DNA of 64,000 bases, taken from assembly GCA_026874595.1 (NCBI GenBank), contig CM049307.1, positions 27,936,362 to 28,000,361 of the forward strand, written 5' to 3'. Every line of letters starts with the position of its first letter. The first letter of the stretch is position 1. Below the pieces are notes generated by a model. That model worked only from the letters and a program-made list of their open reading frames with translations. It ran no database searches and was not told the origin of the DNA. Shown piece after piece: positions 51,348 through 61,599 of the stretch. The stretch is from Sipunculus nudus (Eukaryota > Annelida > Sipuncula > Golfingiida > Sipunculidae). The position numbers were made by a program, and so were the translations under genes.

Positions 51348-51872
51348 CAGTCCTATATAAGCATGAATGAACACGACAGTCCCGGAATATGCCGGATCCC
51401 GCCGGATCATGATCCTGGATGATCCGTGCTTATTTTGGGGTTATCGAGCGTCGACGGTCATCCAACAACACGGCAGCTACACGGACGAACCCGGGCGAAC
51501 ACGGATGACTAAGGACCGGACAGACACGGCAGTGCGACGGACCAACACGGCAGAGACACGGACAGCCCCGGATGAACACGGACCACCCCGGACTGTCAAG
51601 GACTCACACGGACAATCAAGGCAGAGCTATGGCTGTCCCCGGACCCTACACAGCAGTTACACAGACAACCATGGATGTCGCCATTTCCCGGACCGTCACG
51701 GACGAACACCGCCGTTTTGAACTTCAAAAAAACTGCTGTGTTGGCCTCCCGGAGCCCAATGAATTTTCCCGGACGTTCCAGGACCAACAGGGACCATCAT
51801 GGCGGCTACACGGTTCACACCCCGGATCGTGCCGGATGTGATCCTGGTTGATCCGGCACCTATATGGGACTG
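51348..51872. mobile_element. GC-rich TIR-bounded element made of CACGGA-type repeats
   Basis: Ends CAGTCCTATATA (51348-51359) and TATATGGGACTG (51861-51872) form a 12 bp inverted repeat with one mismatch. Just inside lie two direct copies of a ~45 bp sequence (51392-51434 and 51822-51868) rich in CCGGAT and GATCC. The middle (51455-51815) is a degenerate tandem of short units such as CACGGACNACCCCGG, far more GC-rich than its surroundings. Frames on both strands stay open because of the repeat. No transposase is present. It would be a non-autonomous DNA element or a satellite that became mobile. No clear target duplication. Confidence 0.5.
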
Positions 51873-54416
51873 AAGCTGATGGAAGAATACGATTACTATT
51901 GGGGATAATAGTTTATTGCATGTAACGGTTTTTAAAAACATTTTAGCTAACTTTAACTTATAAAATTAACTCTGTTGACCTAAAAATCAGATGTGTTCAT
52001 ACATGGGCTGCCAGACTTTAAAACTGTGGACAAGGTGGACCGGGGATTGGTGGGGGAGCTTGCCAAAGTGTTAATATTATTGTTGCTGCAAAACTCTAAA
52101 AAAAAGACTACTTTAGAGCGAGAACAGTTTTACACATAATCATGTTTATTACATTTATATGTTATACCCTTTTCAATATTGAATAAGAAATCTATTCTTT
52201 TTAGAATATGTTTATTCTGAGGATATAATTGGTCCCAGGGTCATTGGCTATAACAGAATTAAACCTTTATTTGATTGTAAAATAGCCCAGTGTTCCTTTT
52301 ATTTTCAAAAAATTACGGCTTATATTAAATTTTAATAATATAATGTCAACGGAATACTTAAATAAAAGAAGAGTTTTCGCCAAAGGTGTGTACGAATTCA
52401 CCATATTCTCTAAATAACTCGGTGAATGTTGTAAGTATGGTCTAAATGTAAAATATTATTATTATTATAAATGAACTGTTTTTCATCCTTCCGAGACCAT
52501 GGATAACAAAGCTGCATCATCACACTACTTCATACGATATTTTTTGTCGCTCAGCTGACTTTAAGTCACGCTGAGGCAGAGTGAACACCGTTTGCCCGGC
52601 TACCCATCCGTCAACAGGACATAATCGTTAGGCCTAGGACCTCTTTAACTTTTAATAGTATTTTTGTGTTGGAGGTAACTGCCTCTATGATTTTTCTGCT
52701 GATTAATCTAATTCTAAAACTAAGTATTTAAATCCTCAAAGTTCCATTTCGGTTTGGAACTACGTGACATGGCGGTAGCACTCCCTTTCTGTCGTTTTAT
52801 TTTACATCCAGGTTTAACCCACTCCCGGTGTCTACCGCATCGTGTGTTAACGTCGCGCACGAGTCATACATGACACACATTACTATCACCAGGTTCATGG
52901 AGGACTTTGAAAACTGGTGACCTTTACCTTGATCATATTCTTCACTTGAACAACCCTGTATATAAAAGTCAAGAATTGATTTGTCTGACCAATCATATAA
53001 GGAATACTTACGACTATGATGTCAGAAGGACAAAGGTATAAATGACATCAAAAGTTAAAATCCGTTGGTTTTTCAGATGATGAAATTACTGTCGTAAATG
53101 TTAGCCAATAATTTTATTCGTTGAGCGTCATAACCCATGTGCCACTTGTTTTTTTTTCAATAAATACAGGTAAGAAAAATTCCTATACATTATTATGAAA
53201 TGAGGAAAATGTGATATCCAACAAGTTGTACAGGAATGTGTGCATTAATACAACTATCTACTGGTGACCGGTCAATTTTAGATGATCTTTAGATGTACTA
53301 CTACCCAGGTAATTTAATTTACCAGATGAGAGGAGCTGCATTCCTCTTGTGCCATTTTTGAGCGAAATATTGTTAATTTATCAATGAATCAAATTTCAAA
53401 TGCAAGAATGTCAATACATCATTATTTCAACATCGATATAAATGAACCTTTCATCAAAACTGATAAATCATGGGTTACTGTTGAACATTCATTCAACCTT
53501 GCTTATTCAATTGTGAATCATCTTTAAAGTGCAAAGTATTTCCAAAAAGGTTAACACATGGCTGACAGGACTTGATTCAATCAATGAAGATTGTCCGATG
53601 AATAATTCTCGACTTAATATACTATAAATCAATAAAGGGTGATTTTCATAATAAAGAGGCCACATCCACGCTTTCCTTACCCATTTACAAATTTATGATA
53701 AGTTGTTAAATAACAATCATAAAGAACACATTTACAAGCTAGTAAAATTCAACAACACGATATTTCAATGCAGTGATGAGATGACCCAGTGCATGAGATT
53801 ATTGTGCCCAAACAAATGTCCAAAGTTCGTATCTGTTCAGCTGTAGATGTTATACTGTAACAAATATAGGTTGCTCAATTAGTAGCTTCATGCAACACAG
53901 ACAGATAAATATCGCCATACAAGACACCAATGGTCCTCATTTATTTTCTTTTCCCGAACCAGAAGCGTATGAAGAAGTTAAAAAGGATATAGTGAAAGCA
54001 AATTATTATATGTTTGTCGTCGGAAGTTTACAAAGCATATGTGACGGGTCATTGCGTTGGTCAGGCTGGTCCTACGGACAGAGCCCTTGTTGTCCACATC
54101 TACAAAGAAATATATTCCCTTAAACGTATAGTCTGGTAAAAAAAAAAAAAACTGAACCAACATAAATATGTTCAAATATTATCCCTTGTAATGAGAATTT
54201 TTCAATATTTATGCTGAACGGCGTTGGTGCTTTGTGTCATATATTTTACCAACTTGAGAAATGAATTCGTCTAGTGGGGATTAATTCGTCAATAATTATA
54301 AAGGGAAAAAAGTCCTTGATTTGTAAATACAGAAAGAAAAGAAAGCTGTGAAGAAACAAAGCTTAAATCAGTTGATCTATAAACATATACATTAACAGTA
54401 TTAAAAGTTGCCTTAC
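51873..54416. other. mostly unrecognised sequence; one palindrome
   Basis: Contains a near-palindrome at 52550-52575 (arms CTCAGCTGACTT and AAGTCACGCTGAG) like the one at 63549-63573. Around 53960-54080 on the minus strand there may be a further exon of the VWD gene (after the acceptor-like TTTCTTTGTAG), but no frame is convincing. The rest is AT-rich and uncharacterised. Confidence 0.35.
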
Positions 54417-54533
54417 GTAGCAGGTGTTGTCCACTAATGTCTGGAATATTGCCAATCTCCCAAATGGTTTTCCGGGTAGCCCAGCCTGTCATCAGTCGCA
54501 CTAAAACCAGCATATATATATATAATATATATA

Positions 54534-54583
<50 letters not shown>

Positions 54584-56135
54584 CGTGTGTGTGTTTTAAT
54601 ATTAATTGTAAGGAGTAAAATGATATAAGGAAAACAATGTACCTGAAAACAGCCCAAAAGCAGTAAACTAATGTATTTTTGGTGTTACATAAAGTTTATT
54701 CAGCTCGAAAACAGGCAAATGGTCCATTTTGTGTTATCACGTTACGTTAAAATATATCTTCTATGAGCTGATTCTGTTGGTATCGATTTAAAACATGCTG
54801 TTATTTGTGTGTGTAAAATATGACAATATTAAAATTAAGAAATCTGTTTTGAAAAATTGAAAAAACGTATAAACTTACGTTGTTGTTTGCACATAAGCCT
54901 TCCATTCTGTTAATAAGGTGATGGGCAACGCAAACTTTCACGCAACGTTTACCAGAGTCACTTTCAAATATTAAGAAAGCTTTCTTTATCCTACAGTAGA
55001 CGACAGAACCAACTCGCCAGGTCTGCACATTCCCATCATTGTAAGGTAAACTGACCAGCTTACCGTTCTAAAGTATAACATGGTCGTCATAATATATATC
55101 ATCTGATGTAAACTTTCCTTTTTTAACCTACAAATGACAATTATTTTTTTATACATTTGATAATACAGTAACCTGTGATCCTCCCATACTCCTCAACTTA
55201 AAGTAAATTCTTCTTAATAAAATAATGATCCAGGGGAAGTGCATCACCTGCTACGTCAAAGTGTATGAAATATATGGAAACCCAAAAAGTGAACTTACCT
55301 TCCACACCCTGCAGTCCTTATCAATGACGTACACGTCACCATCGTATTTAATAATGATATCACCATTTATTTATCCCTGAGGATTGTTAGAAATGGGCAC
55401 AGTTTCCATCAGCACTGTTACTCTCCCATCTACATCTGCAGCGAATTTATACTCTCAAACACCTCTTATTCTTATCGTGGCATTTTCAAAGGTCCGGCCG
55501 TGAACATCAACACAAGCCTTGCATCATTGTTCTAGAGATTATAAAAGGGTTCTTGTAAATATAGCGGACATTTGTTTAAAGTTACTTTAATGGTAAGCTT
55601 AAAAAAACAAAGGAATACAATTTCGTAGGAAAGAAGACCTTTTACTCGATAATATGATTAAACTTCCTAAAAATTAAAGCATATGGAAACAATTATTTGC
55701 CTCTCGGATTATATCTTAAAGGATTCGCATAATAAATTTCCTCTATATAAAGCAGTAAATTACTAGGAATTAGTACATACTGTAAGCCCAATGTTCGGAA
55801 GTTCTATTTTCCTCCCTTGCGTCACCATTGCCCTTGTCGATCTCCGTTGACAATTCTTCCCGTTTCACTTTTACAAGTAAACATTTTTGAATTCAGAATA
55901 AACACAAAATACTGAACAGTGTTATTTAGCATGTTTTATTATATAATAAAATGCACATTTTTGCGTTATCCTTTCTTTGCTGTATAGCATATTCAAAAGA
56001 AACTTATGATGTATAGTTTGAAATATTTTCCATAATGTACACATCTGTACCATAATTAATCATACTACCTCTATCGATGAACGCCTCTTCAGCAATGGCA
56101 ATGGCAAAAAGAAGCGCAATAGATTTCGGAAACAT
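54417..56135 (-). pseudogene. secreted von Willebrand factor type D domain gene, five exons, with in-frame stops
   Basis: Minus-strand exons that I can join: 56135-56069 (ATG; signal peptide MFPKSIALLFAIAIA), 55867-55781, 55531-55299, 55127-54879 and 54500-54417. All introns have AG acceptors and GTAAGT/GTATGT/GTAGTA donors, and phases agree (1, 1, 0, 0). Exons 3-4 give a VWD domain C-terminal half: INGDIIIKYDGDVYVIDKDC, NGKLVSLPYNDGNVQTW, then RMEGLCANNN, matching the family's GLCGNxN signature. VWD domains occur in secreted adhesive, mucin-like and clotting proteins. Stops break the frame at 55524-55526, 55455-55457 and in GGATAA (exon 3), at 55068-55070 (exon 4), and TGATGA near the start of exon 5. 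No frameshift is needed. It is either a young pseudogene or partly mis-modelled. The 3' end is not found. Confidence 0.65.
54513..54581. repeat. (TA)n compound microsatellite
   Basis: TA array with TAATATATA and AAATATATA variants, directly upstream of the fifth VWD exon's acceptor on the minus strand, thus inside the fourth intron. Confidence 0.95.
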
Positions 56136-56847
56136 GATGACCCCTGAACAAATAAAAATAAAAAAATTAATGAATCATATCTTTTCATGAATGTCCGGTA
56201 CATTCTGTGTTTGTGTCTTAATGGGTTTGTTATACACAGATGGTAGAATTAATTAAAATACCCGATATCTCTTGCATGGGTTTTCTTTGCTTTGATCAGG
56301 TGTGAGAATTGTCTCTTGTCTTGGTATCTGATTGGTTTGTAGATAATAGTAGCCGGATTTGCACCATATAAAATTTATATACAAACGTGTTCCTTCATCC
56401 AAATTTTAAAAATCAATAGTCGCGCTTTACCCGTGTAACCAGAAAAAGCCTAAGCCTGTGCACATAAATTAATCGCAAACTGCAGCTACCAAGATAGTGA
56501 ATAGAAGATTTACCACAGGGAAGGATAAGGACAAATGTTTCCAATTACTCTTGCAAAGATGGCATTGAGTAAAAATAGGGTTAAAATCTGCTGATAAACA
56601 TAACATTATAGAATAATAAGACATGTCAATATGGTTATGTTGGTGTGTGGATCGCAAGCCAGTGTCAGGTGCCCAGTGCTGGCTGGACCGTTAGGCCTTT
56701 ATTTTGTTTCAATACGATAAATCAAACGCTCCATTCCTTACCCCTTTTAGTCAAGGGTTTTAACAATACTGATACTATTACATGTTAAATCTCTTGTTTA
56801 TCACTACAATCATAACAATATACTATTACCACAACCCATATACATGT
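56136..56847. other. 5' flank of the VWD gene
   Basis: No convincing TATA box or CpG-rich promoter is visible upstream of the signal-peptide exon. The rest is unrecognised AT-rich sequence. Confidence 0.3.
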
Positions 56848-56896
<49 letters not shown>

Positions 56897-56936
56897 ATAT
56901 ATATAAATATATATATATATATGTATATATAAATAT
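56848..56936. repeat. (TA)n compound microsatellite
   Basis: TA array with the same TAATATATAATATATATAAA variants as the tract at 54513-54581. Confidence 0.95.
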
Positions 56937-57059
56937 ATTTAAATTAATCAGTGGCGACATCTGGCGGGGGAAGTGGTTAGAACGTACATAGAGCAATTCG
57001 GCAAACCTTATAATTATAGACATTGGTAGTTCTACAGAATGGGTCAGGACATAAAGAAC

Positions 57060-60000
57060 TGTAACAGTGAATATGGGGTTGTCTAGTTAGACCTGGCACA
57101 CTTGCTTGTGAGGTCTTTCCTCATTATCGCTCTGCTGCTTGTACTGGCAGGCGATGTTGAAGTGAACCCAGGCAATATGACACTGGTAATTGCTAAAGTA
57201 CAGGTTCTAGTAACAGAGAATAGCGGTACAGTGACCAAGTCTAAAAGTAAAAATTCCACTCAGCCATGTTTAGTTAGGGATGCAGAGGGAGCTCTAAGTG
57301 TCAGTGCACAGAGCCCACAGTCAGAGTCCCGAGACCTAACGTCAATAAGTCAAAGAACCCTGCACCCATTAATCCAGCTCGGGCAAACTTTAAAGACAGA
57401 AAGCCATGAACAAACACCTCTGATGTCCTCTCACTTAACTGGGGCCAGACAAAAGGACATATGTGACGATACAGATGTCGGTATGTGTGATTAGTCTTAC
57501 CAATCTGGCTTGAACGACAATGACCAATTGACAGTGATCACAAAACGGTTACAGGACAAAGAGAAACTTATCACAGATATTCTAGAAAAAATAAGTTAAG
57601 TTCAAACAGAAAACAAAACAACTTACAGAAAATGTTAGAAACTTAAAAATCAGTCACGTCATGAGAATGTAATTATACATGGTGTTCCTGAAAATAAAAA
57701 CAGAGTTTTGGCAGGAGTTCAAGGAAAAGGGCCGGGGTGTATAAGGACTAACTGTAGGTAGATTGTGATAGTGACTAAGATCTGTGTATTGAGAGAGCGC
57801 ATAGGCTACCAGTGAGAAACAGAAATGGAAAACCAAGACCTGTAATTGTCAATTTCACAATGTATAAGGACAAAGAAAATGTATTATCACAAGAGAAATT
57901 GAGAGACAGTAGCATCAAGATAACAAATGACCAGCGATCAAGTGAGAGAGAGGCACGGCGCAATTTGGTCCCACGTATTATTAAGGCCAGAGAAGACAAT
58001 TTGGAATAATATCTTTCTTTTGACAAACTTGTTATTGATAGGACTTGGTTCAAATGGGATGTTGATACTCAGAGTAAGTACCAGAAGGGCCAAAAGAACT
58101 AAATAAGGAAAGGCCAGGGTTTAAAATCTTATACACATGAAAATAAGATCATGATAAACCTATGTTTAGTTCCTTTCATATACAGAGCATTCAAGTATCA
58201 GGTTTAGTCCAACCGATGTATTAACAGCGCCTCGTCACTCAGCACTTGCACGAAATATGAAGGTAAACACAGATCAAATAACAAACACTTGCCCAGATAC
58301 TAATGACAGTAAACATAATGTGGTGTATTTGTTATCCTGGATTGCAGGTCTGAAATCAAAGCTTTTCACAACGGATTTTTAACAGCTGTTAATAGATTGT
58401 CTTGGTTTGGGTATTGTGGAAACTTGGGGTAATAACTGATGCATTTTTTTTAGCTTTTTTTACTGACTTTTATAGCTTTGGAGCTACCAGGGATAACATC
58501 AAATGGGCAGGGGTATTGTTGTGTAAAAGAAAAAGCTTGTCATTTTAAATTATATTGGTTCACAGGTTTATTGATATCATTGCTTTGCTAATAGATTGTG
58601 AGGCTTTAAACTCGGGAAAATATAAAATGATAATATGTGCATATGTTGCTCAAGAAATTCACCCTTGTATAACAGTATGGAAGAAACTCAGATTTGACAA
58701 TATACTATCTGAAATGATATCAATATATTGGGAATTACATATTATCCTTATGGGAGATTTTAGGGAAGAATAGTTTTTGTATGTGATGCCTATCCTGTAG
58801 ATGACCTCAACATGGTAAGAAATTCAAAAGATAGTAAAATATATAAATTTCCTTAGTCGCTAAAACAACTCTGCTGTACATTTAATGTACATATTGTCAA
58901 TGGCAGGGTTGCATGCACCAGACCTAACAGGGGAATATACATGTTTCACACACTCACTGTTGTGGACTACATAATTATCAGTTCTAATCTTATCTAAACA
59001 GTATCATCATTTTCAGTGTTAACTACAGCTCTGTCTGACCTTTTTCCAATAAGATTTACTATCAAACTGCTGTAAAATCATCTGAAAAGGAAACCTCCAT
59101 GAAGTCATCACAATAGAGAAGATATATTTTAAAATCAATGGAACCTCAAGAGTTGGCTAGTTTACTTAATCAGGAATGTTGCAAGAAATATTTTCATGAG
59201 TTCTAGCACATTTATTAATTATGGTATTAATAAAGTCGTTTACTGTTTATAGAAAGTGATACTTACTGTGTCTTTAGAATACTACTAAAATATCCAATAT
59301 AGATGCTAGACAATGGTTTGAGTACTTCAAGGAACTACCTAATATTAACAAGACTGATACTGTTAAACACTTAAAGTGAATAGTTAACAAGTATACAGAG
59401 GATCCATACAATGAAAATACAGGTGTTGATCTCAACATTGATATTAGTGTTAATGAAAACCAACAAGCTGTGCAGCAACTGAAGAATTTCATTGGAAATA
59501 ATAATATCTATCTGAAAATTTATTTAACCTTCTTTGCAATCATTATATAATATTATTTTACACACAGATTCTTTTTCGAGGAGTGGTACAAATCAATATT
59601 TCTACCATTTCACAAATAAGGTAAAGTAAATGGTCCCTCGAACTTACCAGAAGCACAAGCAGGGTATATGAAAATTACAGTACTATAGACAATGAATTTA
59701 ATTTACAATATTTAGATTGTAGAAATATCTGACAAAATCAAAAGGTAAATTTTATTGTTTATGTATAGATTTCTCTAAGGCTTTTGATTCTGTGCAAAAT
59801 GTCTTCTTGTGGTTCATACTGTTGAAATCGGGTATAATTGAAAAATAAATAAAAAATGTCTCTGAAATAACAGATTACTTCAAATGTTCAGTTGGCACAA
59901 GACAGGGGTGTGTTCTTAGTCCAATGTTATTTTTCTGTTCATTAATGAATTTCAAAGAATGTTATCAATATCAAATTAAGAAGGACACTACACTGACCAC

Positions 60001-60118
60001 ATTTTACCTTATGTTATGACATTGCTGTTTGCAGATTACATTGTTTAATATTCGAGATACAGTAGGAAGACTCCAAAAACAAATTAACCAGTTACAAATA
60101 TTTTGCTGCAGATATGGT
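57060..60118 (+). mobile_element. decayed LINE with 2A-headed, L1-type ORF1 and an APE/RT ORF2
   Basis: Plus-strand non-LTR retrotransposon remnant. ORF1 begins near 57090 with a hydrophobic leader and a 2A-like peptide (57150-57176), then a Ser/Thr-rich stretch. After breaks come ENVIIHGVPEN (57663) and GKPRPVIVNFTMYKDKENV (57827), signatures of L1 ORF1p. ORF2 pieces: AGLKSKLF near 58346 and IVETWG near 58415 (start of the APE endonuclease), ILMGDF near 58745, then RT motifs CIDFSKAFDSV (59759), SVGTRQGCVLSPMLF (59888) and LLFADYIVLF (about 60024), where the canonical ADD has become ADY. Many stops and indels; non-functional. The copy stops inside the RT at about 60118, so the 3' half is missing. 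Confidence 0.8.
57090..57494 (+). pseudogene. LINE ORF1 N-terminal part with 2A-like leader
   Basis: Open from 57087 to the stop at 57492-57494, about 134 codons. There is no ATG at the expected place: the frame opens with DLAHLLVRSF, so the original start codon appears mutated or lies upstream of the stop at 57084. A hydrophobic run (FLIIALLLVLA) leads straight into GDVEVNPGN. In the 2A consensus, D(V/I)ExNPG followed by P, the ribosome skips before the final Pro; here that residue is Asn, so skipping should be lost. The remainder is Ser/Thr/Gln-rich. 2A peptides at the start of ORF1 are documented for CR1-like and L1-like LINEs in sea urchins, amphioxus and molluscs. Confidence 0.75.
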
Positions 60119-60408
60119 TCAAACACAGGGACTTCGTGGGACTTAGTTTCTACCTGGTCGATGCAACAGGCTTCTTCAGCACTGATCAATTCCGTCGTAT
60201 GGAGGCGCCAGAAAGGTTAAATCGCCCAGGCAAGCTTATCGGTTTTGGCAGGGCCACTTATAGGGTCGAAATATTGCAAGAAATGAAAGCTTACAGCGTT
60301 TATCATAGGTACACACTATGGACACGTTTGTTGCCATTCTCGCACCAGGCATACAGGAAAGGAGAACAGTCATTTGAAGTTTCCAAGAATATAGGAGATA
60401 CTATATAA
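60112..60408 (+). CDS. possible exon of an unrecognised host gene (98 codons)
   Basis: Directly after TTTTGCTGCAG, which resembles a splice acceptor, an open frame runs to TAA at 60406-60408. It reads FKHRDFVGLSFYLVDATGFF, then QFRRMEAPERLNRPGKLIGF, ATYRVEILQEMKAY and LWTRLLPFSHQAYRKGEQSF. Composition is well mixed and more GC-rich than the flanks, unlike random frames nearby, and it starts where the LINE reverse transcriptase alignment ends. I do not recognise the family. The YRVEI...YSVYHRYTLW spacing recalls hotdog-fold thioesterase-like proteins, but that is weak. It could be a last exon or a captured fragment. Confidence 0.3.
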   Translation: MWFKHRDFVGLSFYLVDATGFFSTDQFRRMEAPERLNRPGKLIGFGRATYRVEILQEMKAYSVYHRYTLWTRLLPFSHQAYRKGEQSFEVSKNIGDTI

Positions 60409-61599
60409 ACATTGCATATCTTTGAGAAAACCGGCTATCATATGAAAGAGAGCTGACAGAGACACGATCATGTTAACATATTTCTAGTGTATCGGAGCAG
60501 TAATGAGCGGCGTGATATTGGGGTTGTTGTCAACCTTCGCCCTGAGGGTTGAACGACCAGCCCTCATTGATGGATGAAATCTAGACACCCTGATCAGAGA
60601 TTATGCTTAAGATTTAAAAAAATAGACGAGGTGAATTACGTCCTATCAGGAGCTAGGGGGCCTCTTGTAATCAATTAAATGTACTAACAAGTAGATGTGG
60701 GCATAATATGCGCGTGTAAGACGAAAAGTGTATGAGGACTATCGTATGACTATCGTGTATGTAACTGTTGATGTATCATAATTTGGCAAATTGTATACTC
60801 CTGAAGAAGCAACCTGAAAAAGACTCACCTGCTTGCTTCTCTGTTACGTCGTGTTGGGATCGAAGCTGCTGTTCTGATGGTGACTGGTGTTTCCCTTTTC
60901 TTTTATACCTTTTGTCTGGTAGGTGTGGCGGCCACAACAACATTGCCAGGTGTTCCCATAAACAAATTGAATTCTTTATGTGCAGTATGTGCATTAATGT
61001 CAAACAAATAAATTTGAATATACCAGCACAAAATGAGGTTATGAATGCCCAGAAATCAATCTTGCCATTTTACGATCTCATTTGGAGAATACATTCGTGC
61101 AAGTAAATGTAGGAAATATTCAGAAAATGTAACCATGGCGCATGCGGAAACAGTCCAGCCACATAATACAAAGGTTATCACATTCATTCATATGCGTGCA
61201 AGATATGTGCGCAAGATAATCAACCACACTGATGTACCACCATAGGGATGCGAATTGATAATCTCTAATAAGTCCTTTCCGAATATTAAGTCATGACACA
61301 ATGCGGTTTGCCAAATTTATTTTGCTTTGGTTGTTCGTGCTGTTTTAAAGAAAAGAGGACTCATAAATCAGGGGAGCATCCTTGTTTACCAGCACTGAAT
61401 TGCGAAACAAACAACATATACATCTACACAATTACTTTTTTTCTATTGCAAAATACATCACATGTTACAAATTACATAATACAAAATATTACAAACACAT
61501 CAAGTAGAAAATATAACACACGCAAAAATAAGACAATAAGGACAATACAGTAACCAATGTATACTTCACATTGAATAAGACATAATGAATATATGTACT
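60409..61599. other. unrecognised AT-rich sequence
   Basis: No supported gene. Part of 61440-61600 may be the A-rich 3' untranslated end of the neighbouring minus-strand LINE. Confidence 0.3.

Noticed and set aside
51367-51841. Arg/Thr/Asp-rich frames of 117 and 89 codons
   Set aside because: They follow from the CACGGA-type short repeat staying open in several frames; not evidence for a protein.
53890-54123. 77-codon plus-strand frame near the VWD gene
   Set aside because: Overlaps a possible minus-strand exon region and shows no motif; neither strand is convincing there.
54513-56936. The two similar (TA)n tracts as ends of one element enclosing the VWD gene
   Set aside because: They share only TA-type variants that arise easily; flanks are not alike and no duplication of other sequence is seen.
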